DNA from: Sphacelaria rigidula
Taxonomy: Eukaryota > Phaeophyceae > Sphacelariales
Reading direction: 5' to 3'
Assembly (NCBI GenBank): GCA_964200075.2
Contig: CAXNAA020000016.1
Location: forward strand, 1-36,727
DNA length: 36,727 nucleotides
Part shown: positions 1 to 10,998 of the stretch, one piece after another
Layout: every line of letters starts with the position of its first letter
How positions within the stretch are numbered: position 1 is the stretch's first letter
Translations under genes and position numbers: made by a program
The notes under the pieces: model-generated
Told to the model about the DNA's origin: nothing
Databases searched by the model: none
What the model saw: the letters and a program-made list of their open reading frames with translations, nothing else

Positions 1-210
1 CGCTCCGTACCATATAAAAAAAATCCGCACCGCACCGTGACATTTTCGTTGGCGGATATCCGCTCCGCAATAATCCGTGACATTTTCGTTGGCGGATATC
101 CGCACCGTCATAATCCGTGATTTTGGATACATACGGATATCCGCTCCGCTCCGCTCCGTGAGGTTTCGAAAAAAAAAATCCGCACCGCGGAGCGGATTGT
201 CCTCCGTACA
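1..210. repeat. 40-bp satellite with palindromic cores, cut by the window edge
   Basis: Three successive units begin at 37, 77 and 117, a period of 40 bp. Each starts with GTGA and contains the core GGATATCCGC; in the first two this extends to the perfect 12-bp palindrome GCGGATATCCGC. The flanks are built from short CCGCTCCG and CCGCACCG runs, which also fill 140-160 and 175-200. The third unit is diverged. The array starts outside the window, so its length is unknown. It stops where the exon-unit repeats begin, near 215-225. No coding potential is seen. Confidence 0.8.
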
Positions 211-592
211 CATCCCTGATATTTTGTAGGAGGTATTTGTTGTTTCGTGTAACTATACGGTTCAAGTGGGGCTTATGTTAGGTTACGGCAGCAGAATACA
301 GTCAGGGTTGTTTAGCTGAGTTTCTTGGTTTGTTTGTGCTAACCATCGATCGGTTCAAATCGCCTTTTCCGGCTCCAAACTATCCTCCGTGTTTTCAACG
401 CGGTATCATTTGCAACCCTTCGTTTTTACGTCGGTATTCGGCTGGTACTGTAAGAGCATCGAGAAGTATGAAGGCTGTCGTCGTGGAGTACCACACTTCA
501 CGCGGCGCATTCCAACTGGTGCGTGTTGCAGATGTGCAACAGCCGGGCACCCAGGCGCATTTTGAAGCGTTATGTTCGTTTTCCCGCCGCAG

Positions 593-673
593 GTGCATTC
601 TATGTAACTTCCAGCGACATCACGATCGATGGCGATATGACTTTCGCCAACAATACTGGAGTACGTCTTGGAG
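593..673 (+). CDS. Cassette exon 1 (beta-helix repeat), 81 nt, phase 1-1
   Basis: The exon is bounded by a pyrimidine-rich acceptor ending CCCGCCGCAG and the donor GGAG/GTGAGA. Entering in phase 1 it encodes 27 residues, starting Ala-Phe-Tyr-Val and containing the core TIDGDMTFANNTG, then closing with Gly-Gly. The length is a multiple of three, so including or skipping it keeps the frame. The repeat resembles one coil of Pmp/right-handed beta-helix proteins: a hydrophobic strand, then (F/L)xxNxA, then GG. The unspliced frame is also open from 523 to 774, so an independent small ORF cannot be excluded from sequence alone. Confidence 0.6.
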
Positions 674-984
674 GTGAGACACGATGTCTTTCTAGGCGCA
701 TTCAGCATGCAGCAATGCTGTCATACGACGGCAAAGTACTATACCTGCGGAACCGTCATAGTGGAAGTTTGTGATAAACCGCTTGCAGCGACATCGTAGA
801 CATGTAGTAGTATGGAGCACCTCGTTAAATCACCAGAACGCCACGGCAACAGGCGTTGTATGGTTGAAAACCCAACCGAGTTCTTCGAGAGTGTATGTAC
901 CGCTGTAGACACATATTGTAACATGGGTGTGCCGATTGTTGTGCGTTATTGTGTGGAACTGGATCATAGTGCCGTTTCCATACA

Positions 985-2892
985 TTGTACATATGGGGGG
1001 CGGGAGGGGTATGGACAATCTGGGAAGGAATCGCTGAGGACGCTTCTTGTAGACAGGAAACGGCTTCCCTGAGATCTGGCCCTTTTCAGTCGTTCATCGC
1101 GGAGTTTTGGCGGAATACGGTCCTTGGCGGAGTAGGCCTCCTCTCAAAGATTTGCTCTGTTTTCCCGTAGGATTCTTGCGCATTTTTCCGTCGTTCGTGC
1201 GCCCAGCTCTACTTTTGGCCGGTTTCCCCATTTTTCCAGTCGCCCCAAATATTTTCCTGTTGTCGAGGGACAACCCGTGTGTTGCGGAATTTCAGGGCGA
1301 CTGAAAAATCAGGAATCCGGCCTAAAGTGAAACTGGGCGTATGGAAAATGGGGGAAGTGCGCTAGAATCCCCTTGGAATGCATAGCAAATCTTTCAGAGC
1401 AGGCACTATCCGCCAAGGCCCATATTCCGCCAAAGCTCCGCGATGAAGAGCGTACAAAAGGCAGTTCTCGTAAAGTTCGTTTCCTGACTATTAGAGGCGG
1501 CCTGAGCATGTGTAATAGTACAGGTGTGGAAGATACCGCTTGGATCATTGTCATCCGTCAATCTCACATACCGAAATGCAATGCATCGAAGTCTTCTATG
1601 TTGATTCCAACGAAAGAATCTTTTGTGCAGTCCTTACGTGAGAATGCAGGAGGTTACGACTTGGGACAACCATCTTGAGTGTAGCGATCAGGGAAAACCG
1701 CAGGAACGGCAGCGGAGATTCCTACATGTTCTGGCCGCAGCCAAGCCATTCCACAGGGATATTGCGGTCCCGGCGTATTTGGCCCTCACCTGTAGTCGAA
1801 GCGACATGTTTGCCAGCTAGCTTGGATGCGGGATCGCACCCGAAAGGGAAATCGCAGGGAAAACGTTTACGAGGGCTGAAACACCTCTCCTTGATCTTTG
1901 ATGCCATGCTCGATGCTGCTTTCAGGACGACGTATCTCGTTTCGAACGCGATATCCCATTGCCTGACGCCGTTCGCCGTTTGAGTGAAGTTTAAAAGAGA
2001 GAGATTTTTTGTAGCACTCGGTGAATGGGGCGACACCGTTATCTCCCGCGCGGTCTTTCGCGGAACTCCTTACCATTCACCGCGCTTTCAACGCGGGACC
2101 TTTTGCAACCCTTCGTTTTTGTTTCGGTATTCTGCTGCCATCCGTCACTAAGGCAGACTGGGTGTGCAGGTAAGAGCATCAAGAGTCAAGAAGACTGTCT
2201 GCGTGGAGTACCCCATCTCAAACAGCGTATTCTAACTGGTGTGTATTGCAGATGTGTGACAGCGAGGCACCCAGGCGCATTTTGAAGCTGTTTGTCCGTT
2301 TCCCCGCCGCAGGTGCTGCCTATATATCTTCTAGCGACGTCACCATCGATGGCGATATGACTCTCGTCAACCACGCTGCTACATTTGGAGGTGAGACACG
2401 ATGTGTTCCAAGGCGCATTCGGCATGCAGCAATTCGGTCATCGACGGCAAAATGATGTTACTGCCGAACCGTCATCGTGGAAGTTGTAAATGAACACTTG
2501 TGGCGACATCCTAGACATGGAATAGTACGGACCACCTCATGAAACTACCAGAGCGCCACGGGACCACGCGCTGGACGGCAACAGGCTTCGTGTGGTCGAA
2601 ACCCCGCCGAGTAGTCCAAGAGTGTATGTCTCGCTGTAGACACGAAGATGTGTCGATCGTTGCGCGTTGTTGTGGGGAGTTGGATCGTAGTGCCGTTCCA
2701 TGTCTCGGCGAAACTCATGCGGGTCATCATCGCTTTGTTGGCCTCCAGTTTCCCGTCAGCACTCAATGGCATTGCACTGGTGTAGAGGAGGTACTTCGCG
2801 GTGAACGGCAATACTCGTCCGTGATGTATGAGGTACTGGTTGGTGATCACGACCTGTAGTCTGGTGCACACTTGTAGGTATCGACCTACCCT
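985..2892. repeat. Segmental duplication, copy A
   Basis: This stretch, from the GGGAGGGGTATGGACAATC block through cassette exon 2, is collinear with 12743-15199. Matching landmarks are CGCTAGAATCC (about 1360 and 13085), GGTGTGGAAGATACCG (about 1524 and 13248), GCTAGCTTGGATGCGGGATC (1816 and 13541) and GTGAATGG (2021 and 14335). Copy A lacks two insertions present in copy B and so preserves both empty sites (1832-1835 and near 1989). No gene is seen in 985-2010; the short frames there are not shared between copies. Confidence 0.8.
2313..2390 (+). CDS. Cassette exon 2 (beta-helix repeat), 78 nt, phase 1-1
   Basis: It has the same CCCGCCGCAG acceptor and GGAG/GTGAGA donor as exon 1. It encodes 26 residues with the core TIDGDMTLVNHAA followed by Phe-Gly-Gly. 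It is one codon shorter than its siblings just before the closing glycines, so the length varies in whole codons. In the normally conserved Asn-Asn pair the second Asn is His here. It lies in duplication copy A; its paralogue is the exon at 14628-14708. The unspliced frame is open from 2246 to 2455. Confidence 0.6.
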
Positions 2893-3287
2893 TCGTAGGT
2901 GGTATTTGTTGTTCCGTGTAGCTATAAGGTTCAAGTGGGGCGTATGTTAGGTTACGGCAGCGAAATGCAGTCAGGGTTGTTTAGCTGAGCATCTTGGTTT
3001 GTTTGTGCATGCCATCAGTTCAAGTCGCCTTTTCCGGCTCCGAACTATCCACCGTGTTTTCCACGCGGTATCAATTTGCAGCCCTTCACTTTTCTTTCGG
3101 TATCCGGCTGCCACCCGTCACCAAGACAGAACGGGTGTGTAGGCAAGAGCATCGACAGGCATGAAAACTGTCGTCGGGGAGTACCACACCTCACGCGGCG
3201 CATTCCAACTGGTGTGTGTGTTGCAGATGTGTGACAGCCCGGCACCCAGGTGTATTTTGAAGCTCTTTGTCCGTTTCCCCGCCGCAG

Positions 3288-3368
3288 GTGCAGTCTATGT
3301 GACTTCCAGCGACGTCACCATCGATGGCGTTATGACTGTCGCCAACAATACTGCAAGAAGTCTTGGAG
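3288..3368 (+). CDS. Cassette exon 3 (beta-helix repeat), 81 nt, phase 1-1
   Basis: It is bounded by CCCGCCGCAG and GGAG/GTGAGA. The 27 residues begin Ala-Val-Tyr-Val, contain TIDGVMTVANNTA and close Leu-Gly-Gly. The second Asp of the core is Val. Its unit is interrupted 250 bp downstream, at about 3620, by the nest of mobile elements; the rest of the unit resumes at about 11003. If the exon is spliced to the next cassette at 11699, the intron would be over 8 kb. Confidence 0.6.
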
Positions 3369-3710
3369 GTGAGACACGATGTCTTTCTAGGCGCATTCAG
3401 CATGCAGCAATGCGGTTATTGACGGCAAAACGCTATTACTGTGAACCGTTATCGTGGAAGTTGTTGATGAACCCTTGTGGCGATATCCTAAATATATAAT
3501 AGTACGGAGCACCCCATGAAACCACCAAAACGTCACGAGACCACGCGCTGGACGGCGATAGGCTATGTAGGGTTCAAAACCCCACCGAGTAGTCCAAGAG
3601 TGTATGTATCGCTGTAGACATTTTTTCTTGTCGCACTTTGAGCCCCTCACCTTTCTCAGGACGAGTCCATGATCTCAAGGGATCAACCCATCTCTCCCCG
3701 GTACACGCCT

Positions 3711-3971
3711 TGCAGCCACTTTCTACGATAGCCCCCCCCCCCAAAACAAGTGCATGTTTTTTGGGGGCAAAACCTCCACGTAAATCGAAGTGGGAAAAGC
3801 CGATCACAACGAGCCGCTGGGAATTCCCACGCTTGGGTTCGCTTTAGCCAATGTTGCCAATATGAAGCGCTTTATGCAGCCTAAACACAAACATCAGGCG
3901 CTGTATGGCCATTTTTCTATTGACACTTTTGGGCTGGTTTTGGGGAGGGGCTATCGTAGAAAGTGTCTGCA
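3711..3971. repeat. Inverted repeat, arms about 35 bp
   Basis: The arms at 3711-3747 and 3937-3971 share CACTTTCTACGATAGCCCC read on opposite strands and extend on the inner side through the C-rich and AAAAC segments. The spacer of about 190 bp has no recognisable gene. It may be the remnant of a foldback element or an inverted end of the neighbouring retroelement; no target duplication was found. The rest of 3621-3998 holds nothing I recognise. Confidence 0.5.
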
Positions 3972-3998
3972 TTTTGGTCTCGAGGATCTAATCAACAC

Positions 3999-4258
3999 TC
4001 CCGCACCGCCTCAACTCACGTCAAGCTATGACAAACGTCCCTTATTTCTTCCAATCGAGAATGCACAGGACACCTTGAGACAAACTCCACGTTTGTTCCT
4101 GGTCACTTAAAGAAGGAAAATGAGAACAACGTCTTTCCCAGAACAAGTCCGTGCCGTCGGGTAATCCGCCGCAGTTTTTACCAACAATCTCGGAACATTA
4201 TACTGGATGTCGCGCTCTTGCATCTCAACCTGTTCCCCATGAGTCAAATTGCCACATG
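3999..4258 (-). repeat. Left direct repeat, candidate 3' LTR or part of it
   Basis: It matches 9714-9970 in the same orientation at roughly nine in ten positions by eye, sharing for example TCCCTTATTTCTTCCAATCG and GGGTAATCCGCCGCAGTTTT. Its right edge is set by where the match stops; the true LTR could extend to about 4474, where CACA ends a TG/CA-type boundary, because the partner copy is truncated there by another element. Positions 4259-4588 lie between this repeat and the end of pol and hold no recognisable gene. Confidence 0.55.
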
Positions 4259-4588
4259 ACCGACACCCTCACTAATTTTGCACATTGGGAATTCGAACAC
4301 ATGAAAAACAAATGCACTCACGGAAATTGGTGGAACACTTCAAAGTTTGAACCCTCAAAAACCAAATGTTCCCAACGAGCACGAGTCGCATCCAAGCTAA
4401 GACCAGAAGATAGCCTGGCCTCGACTTATGATACGGATTTCATGAGAATGCCCTTTAACCCTAATGGGACACACTAAGTTAAAACTCTCGGCGGCATTTT
4501 AATCAGACCGTTCATAGCTTGACATATGACCCGTACAAGGTTCGAGACTCATACCTCAGTCGACAAAGTTGCTTAAGTTACGTGATGT

Positions 4589-7500
4589 TCATCGAAACAT
4601 TCCTGTGGCACCGGATACTATATGCAAAGCTGACGGTTTCGTCAGCACATCAGCATGCTGTTGAGCTATCGGGACATACTCCACTCAAATGACCTACTTA
4701 GACACCAACTCTCCAAAAAATGATGACGTATATCTATATGCTCACTGTTGTGGGAGCTTCGCGGATTATTCGCGAGCTAAAAAGCTCCCTGGTTGTCCTC
4801 GTATACTGTTACCCGAATGCAAAGCTCTTTCCTCTGCGGTTGCATGAATTTCAGTACCGCCTTCACAAAAAAGACATCCTTCACCACATCCCTCATCTCT
4901 ACATACTCAGCTTGAGTCGTAAACAACGTTACATTCTTATGAGTCCGAGAGAAAAATCCGACCACAGCCCCACAGAAAGATATTGCCCCTTCCGACACTG
5001 GACGTCGATCGTCGAGTTTTGCGTAGTCAGCATCCGCATACGCTACCAACTTGTCGCTCGAACCCCTTACATACGTAATTCCAAAACCTATTGTAGTCCT
5101 CAGGTATTCAAAACCCCTCAACACTTTCCGCCCGTCCTCTGCTGTCGGGTTCTCGTTGTGCCTGGAGGCAGCTCTCACGGCGTCGGCGATATCCGGACGA
5201 GCGTTACTAGAGAGCCACATGAGTGATCCTACCGCCTCGCAATACCTCCCCCTAAAGTCTTCTCCCTCATCAACCTTGAAAGAAAGTGAAACATACGCGG
5301 GGGTCGCTGCGGTCCTAGTGATGGAAACCCTGTCCAGAATCCGTTGGATATATGCAGTCTGTGACAACTCTAGAGTACCCCTCTCGAGGTCGTGCCTGTA
5401 CTCGCACCCCGCATACAAGACCAGTTCTCCAAGACTTTTCGTCGGAAAATGAAGGTTGAAATCTGCAGCCGACTTGTTGCACACCGCCTCATCACCCACC
5501 ACGAACATGTCATCGACGTGCACCACAATCAGAACCTTAACCTTCTCCCCGTTCATCAACCTGTAGATGCACGGGTCGACCAAACTCTGGTCCAAACCCA
5601 GAGTTTTCAGAGTTTTCCCCAGCTCACCAAACCATTCCCTAGCCGCTTGTCGAGTCCCGTACAACCTGTTCCTCAGGTGTACAAAAGTACCTGACCGTCC
5701 ACTCAGACCTGGTGGCAACCGCATGTACACTTCATCATTCAGCTCAGATTATACGAAAGCTTCCTCAACTTCAAAGTGAAAAATGGTCTTCTCCTCAGCG
5801 CAAGCTACCGTCGCAGCTACTCTGTTGATTGTTGAGGAAGGGGTAGGTGAAAACGTTGAAATATCGCCCCATCTCTTGACGATCACCCCTGAAAAACAGT
5901 CGAGCTTTCGCCTTTATCACGTAACCATGCTCGTCGGTCTTCCACTGAAAAACCCGCTTGGAATCTATTACTTTATCTCCTGCTGGCGGTGAGTCTACAA
6001 CTACCCACGTGTTTTTACGTTCCAATCCTTCCACCTGTATGTTCATTGCATCAATCCACACTCCCTTGAACTGAGAATTGTGTACATCATTTACCGTCTT
6101 CGGTGCTACCTTCATCTCATCAACAGGAACGTATGGAATAACCTCCAGCTCAGACTCCCCTGTTTTGCTTGGGTCGTCCGTGTGGCCCAGGAATGCCAGT
6201 ATCCTGTCGGCGCCCCACAAATCCTCCGTCGTTACCCACAACGCACTGTGATCGCCTTACACATGCTGTAGATCAGGAACATGGTGATGCAGTCGCTGTT
6301 CATGGCGTTCTTGCTGCAGCAGTCGTGTTTGTTGCCTCGTCCGACCCAGCGTCGGTTAAACCGAATCTAGTTGGTTCGCGGCATCTCCGCCACCGACAGA
6401 CGATGTCTCCGACGAATCACGACCGGAAGATGGTGCAGACGATGTAGGCGACGCAGGCGGCTGCTCCATTGTGTTCTCGCCGTCGTCATTATGTGGTCCC
6501 TGCTCAGGTTCCGACCGCTCATTGCCATTTCTTTCACGCTCCTCGGACACCGCATCATCCGTGATTCCCCTTCCCCACTTCGAGGTCCGACTCCCCTGAA
6601 ACAGAGTCCTCGGCATCACCCTCCCCGCTCTCTACATCCTGCGAAATTTCCCTACCCCGCGTAGAGAACGGGACCGCTGTTTGCGAACGTGAGGGGGATA
6701 AACGACACCAAGTGACATTGCGAATGGTGATGACATATCTACCGGTCGCCTGCACTCTCATGGAGTCACGAGGGTAGTTGTCACCAGGTCTTACGTAAAA
6801 ACACTCCTGTGCTCTGGGCATACACTTCGACGTTCTCTTGTACTTATGAAGAAAGGTGAAAGCTTAACCTGGGGTACTACACCATGGTATAGTTTATCTG
6901 GAGACTTCTTACCCAGCGTTAGCCGTGGTGGCAGAGCAATTTAATGCGTCTGCTGCCCAACGATACGATTCAGCTCACATTCTTGCCAGAACATCGTATA
7001 GTACCTCCGCCTGGATTCGTGCAGCCATAGCGGTCTGTCCAACCATAGCTATCGCACGCTCAGCCACACCGTTAAACTCAGGACTGTCTACTGGGGTGTA
7101 CTCCTGTCCAATCCCTCGTGTCCTACACAGGTCGCTGAAAGACCTAGCAATCTCTCCATCGCCGTCCGACCTTGAAGTTTCCACCACCGAGGGAACGCAC
7201 TTTGCACCCTTACTGCTCGAATGCCTTCGTAGTGGCAGACCTGTGTTTCCTCAAATACATCCAGATTTTCCGCGACAAAGTATCCCGAATTAGAAACGAA
7301 TACTTCATTCCTCCCGTACTCTCAACTAGCTTTGGTCCGGACGCATCCATGAACATGCGCTCGAGCGGTTTTTCTGCTCTAGTGTTGGTTGAAATCGTAA
7401 TGGGCTTTCGCAGCCCCTTGGCTATGGAGCACCCCTTGCACTCCTCCACCTTTCCCACCAGAGACACCCCCTGCTGTTTCGCGGTTTCCCGCAACAAGCC

Positions 7501-7971
7501 CTCAAGCAGGTGGCCATGAGACTGATGAAACATACTGATGTCCACCTGATCTAGGTTGATTTGCATCTCTCCAGGGGTGAGAACAGCATTAGCAGACTCA
7601 TCGTCATCAACGTTGCGATCCGTCGAGGTGGTTGATGGTGAAAATCGAGTGAATACCACGATATCATTCCTTCCCTCCTTCGTGAAAAACACTTCCCTCT
7701 CATCAGGCAAAGTAATAACAGTCCCTCTCTTGGTCACACTAATCGGCAAATCATGTTCCACGGCCACACTCTGCAGGGAAATCAAATTTACGTCTAACTC
7801 CGGGACATGTGCCACTCTGTTGGTACCAAAAATTTGTTGATCATCGTCACCAACCGTTGATACCAAGCGTTTGCCAGACCCTGCTACCGGTACTTTATGG
7901 CTGTTTGCTACGGTGACCAAGACACCCGTGCAAGGCTCGTGATCACACATTCTCTCTCTCGATGGAGTCAT
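4589..7971 (-). pseudogene. copia pol: protease remnant, integrase, RT, RNase H (broken)
   Basis: Read leftward from 7971. The protease C-end has VPELDVNLISL. The integrase zinc finger is H-x4-H (HQSHGH) with CKGC. The integrase core keeps its acids at FMDASGP, RSDGDGE and GVAERA, but the frame breaks between them near 7210. The integrase C-terminal part follows with stops at 6820-6970. RT begins with TWVVVDSPPAGDKVID; the position of the first catalytic Asp reads FEVEEAF, Glu instead of Asp. The second catalytic motif VHVDDMFVVG is intact. RNase H keeps AYADADY and TQAEY, then a stop at 4777-4779 follows EDNQGAF. Beyond it the frame continues to HIDIRHHF, and after a shift to QQHADVLTKP, ending at 4589. 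At least five lesions are visible. Confidence 0.9.
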
Positions 7972-7994
7972 GTGGTATGATGACCAGCTATCCG

Positions 7995-9451
7995 CTATCC
8001 AAATCTCCTTGCCCCCTTCATCAGAATTGGGCAGTCATCTTGTGCACTGTCTGCTGCGGACGTGCGTTCACTAGTCTTGGTCTCCGTTGCAACGTATCCA
8101 AATTCTCCGGAATCCTCGAAATTGTCCGACGTACACATCGCGACCATCTTATGAAACCCTTCGGAGTGTCCGTTATCTCCACATCCCTCACATATACGTT
8201 CAGGGCATTCCGACATGAAATGACCAGTCTTACCACACTCGAAAGACGTTGGATTCTTCCTTCCAGTTTTTTGTGTGTTTGTTGGAATGCTGCCGCCAGT
8301 ATTTCCAGTCGCACCGCCGTTACCCTGAACCTTGCTAGTGTGCTGTCTCTGATTTTTGCGACTTATGCCTACCCCTTTTACTCTTACCCTTGGGGGTGGA
8401 CCCTTCGTTGCCTGTGTAGAGGGTATGGTTGTGGTCTGCACGAGGCGAACCACCTGTTTTGTCGAGCGACACATATTCATCTTTGACAACGGGTTGTGTT
8501 TCATCCGTTAGTTTCGACGGCTCGAAACGTAGTTTCTCTCGTACAGTGGTGTACCCAGAGGGAAGTGAATTAAAAGAGACTTGTCCACGACAATCTCTTG
8601 AGCAATCCCCAATCCCAGCGACCTAGCACGCGACTGCAGCGACCGTAATCGAATCCAGCACTCATCAGTGTCTTGACCCTTGCTGTACTTATGGTTGTTG
8701 AACTCGGTCAAAGCGCCCATCTTTGGGCTTGATGTTTTCGGAGGAAACTCTTATTCCAAAGCACGCTTTGCTATAGAAGGAGATCGCGACTCGAAACGTG
8801 TGTGTCTACCGACCCCATCCTCAACAGTGTTGAGCAACAAAACATACGCAAATCGTGCTCGTTTGATGTCGTCCGAACTCACACCCAACCCTAGTAGCTG
8901 CTGCTCATTCAAAGGATCCACACAGAGCGCAGGGTCTCTGAATAAACCCTCGCCGAATCCGTACATGAAAGCATACCGCTCAACTCCTCGCTTAAAATTC
9001 ACCCATGCATGACCCTCATTGCTGTAGAAGGGGCGAATTTGTCGAGCCTCCCATGTTCGAGAATCGACACTCAATAGTATCGACGTACCTTGGGGTGTTA
9101 CTTTGCCTTCGTCCATCAACACCCGCACTCAAAATCCGTTGCATTTGGGAATCCAATACCGGACACCCTACCCAACGCCGTCATGTTGACTTGAGTACCT
9201 GCAGCTTCTCCGGATTGAGCACCGGTCCAGCTGTTGAGCGGTGCTGCCCTTGCTCCGAAGTCCATTGGAGAAGCTTCCTGCCGTGGTGGGTCTTCTGTTC
9301 TCAAGGTTGCAGAAGCCTCTCTAGCCCTACTAGCTTGCCATTCCTTGAAACTATGGTAATCTACCGGCGAGACTGACCACTCTTGCGCGGAAACGTCCCC
9401 CTCTACTACTAAATTTCTTCTCGTTCGCTGCTCGCTTTCGGCACCGCTCAT
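7995..9451 (-). pseudogene. copia gag (broken)
   Basis: The likely start is the Met at 9451 (MSGAESEQ). A frame change at about 9116-9128 leads into a stretch that includes YAFMYGFGEGLFRDP and is interrupted by in-frame stops near 8751 and 8508. The C-terminal part is basic and carries two degenerate zinc knuckles: FECGKTGHFMSEC lacks the first Cys, and CEGCGDNGHSEGFH has His for the last Cys. The gag-to-pol junction needs a frame change near 7980-7995. 9452-9713 is the short leader between gag and the right repeat, with nothing else recognised. Confidence 0.8.
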
Positions 9452-9713
9452 GGTAAAAGCGTACCTACTAGCCCAAGTCTATCGTAAGTACTAAACGCTA
9501 CAGTAGCGTGTCGCTATACTTCGAGCACACACTGATTCAAGCAGCACCGACTGCTCACCCAGAAAGTGGAAGGCAGCTCGTACAACGCCAGTCGTCGAGA
9601 TGGAAACACTTTAAGAGAGGTATGGTACAAATAGCTTCGTTATCACGTTAAATGCCACCGGCATAAGAGAGAATACACACACAGTGATCACCCAGGGGCG
9701 AGAGGTGCGGGAG

Positions 9714-9970
9714 TGCACCTCCTCACATCCTCCGTAAGCTATGACGAATGTCCCTTATTTCTTCCAATCGAGAACGCACAGTATACCTTAAGACAACTCT
9801 TCATTTGTTCCTGGTCGCTTTGAGAAGGAAAATGAGAACGACATATCTCCCAGAACAAGTCCTTGCCGTCGGGTAATCCGCCGCAGTTTTTACCAACAAT
9901 CTCGGAACATTATACTGGATGTCACGCTCTTGCATCTCACGCTGTTCCCGATGAGTCAAATTAGTACATG
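9714..9970 (-). repeat. Right direct repeat, candidate truncated 5' LTR
   Basis: Partner of 3999-4258. The match begins at about GCACCTCCTCA and ends at 9970, directly beside a TTAA at 9972-9975 that bounds the next element. This abrupt end suggests that the outer part of the LTR was lost when the neighbour inserted or by a later deletion. That would explain why the left copy may be longer. No target-site duplication of the retroelement can therefore be identified. Confidence 0.5.
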
Positions 9971-9975
9971 ATTAA

Positions 9976-10998
9976 TATCCAGAACGACCAATGAGGCTGG
10001 TTAGGAATGACGTGTCTGGCAACAGTGGCTTCATGTTGCTGAAAATCCACGTGTATAACCACAAGGCTATCAGGAAGTCGAAAGTTTCATCCACTCTACT
10101 TTCTGGTGCAGGTACAAGCTGTATCTCGGGTGTTGTGAGCATCAGGTAATGTACAGATGTGGCAAGCAGTAGAAGTCGTCGTGGAGAGCTTTCAACAGGA
10201 TGTGGCGACGGCCGCCCGCCACTTGTGACCTTGGATGATATTATTGTTCCCATCACCTTGCCACACAACCCTTTGTGGTCGGGATGGGCCGCGATTTCCC
10301 TCCTCGTTGCAAGCAGCATTCTCTTCGAAGGGCATCGACGTTGCGCCGCACATACAGTACAGTACGCCTCTCCGACTGCAGCAGCGGCTGCCGCTGCATA
10401 CTCCCTTACACGTTCTCGGCAGTTTTCCGCGACGGAGATCAGCTATCTTTACACAACTTGCTTGTTCCCGCCAATTACAAATGGCTTCACTGCACGCTGT
10501 ACCGCCTCAATAGAGGGATACGCAGAAGTCATGCCTGTAGCTCCGTCTCTCGTTCCTCTACGTTGCTAGATTCAGTCGCCTTCTGAACATGACCACATAT
10601 ACAGTAGGGTACATTTATTCCCGAATTTCCCCCAAGCACCCTGTGTTAGTGTAATCATTATTACTAAAGGATGGTGACCCGAAACAAAATTCGGGGGAGT
10701 GGGGGTCGGACCTATATAAAATGTAAGTAAATGATGAAAAAATTGGCAAAGCAAGCAAGCCCCGACCATCGCGACTTTCTTTTGCTTCGAATGCTTTTTG
10801 TGGGCCAGGGACAGGGTACGCACACCAACTTGGCAATGACATCACTCCCAGCGACACAGCCCCCCTCCCAGGGGTCGTTCGGATGTGGTCAATAATTTTC
10901 GCCTCGCCGTGATTGGGCAGGTGCTCCTAGACGTGTTTAGTATTATTTCACTGAAACATGGTGAACCCCTTGTTACTGAGCTCCAGTCCCAAAATGGT
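9976..10998 (-). mobile_element. TTAA-flanked element, left copy (inverted relative to 26770-27806)
   Basis: The reverse complement aligns along its length with 26770-27806; shared stretches include CCTGCCCAATCACGGCGAGG, GACTGTGTGGCAAGGTGATG-like sequence, CACAAGTGGCGGGCGG and CCAGACACGTCATTCC. TTAA lies at both ends (9972-9975 and 10999-11002). The right end keeps the terminal repeat as CCAGTCCCAAAATGG; the left end has lost about 16 bp of it. A 115-codon open frame (10319-9972, minus) is not maintained in the other copy, so I read the element as non-autonomous. TTAA targets are typical of piggyBac and Kolobok families; no transposase was recognised. Confidence 0.65.

Larger units (their letters stand above)
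3999..9970 (-). mobile_element. Decayed Ty1/copia-type LTR retrotransposon
   Basis: The minus strand carries, in copia order, gag with zinc-knuckle remnants, protease remnant, integrase, reverse transcriptase and RNase H. Integrase precedes reverse transcriptase, which is diagnostic of Ty1/copia rather than Ty3. The coding part runs from 9451 down to 4589 and is broken by in-frame stops and frame changes, so this copy cannot act on its own. Direct repeats of about 250 bp flank it (3999-4258 and 9714-9970) and are read as LTRs or LTR fragments. No convincing primer-binding site or polypurine tract was found. Confidence 0.85.

Noticed and set aside
4777-5730. 317-codon frame as a host gene
   Set aside because: It is the RT/RNase H part of the decayed copia element and ends at a premature stop within RNase H.
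9972-10319. 115-codon minus-strand frame as a transposase
   Set aside because: The matching frame in the other TTAA element has stops and no transposase motif is visible.
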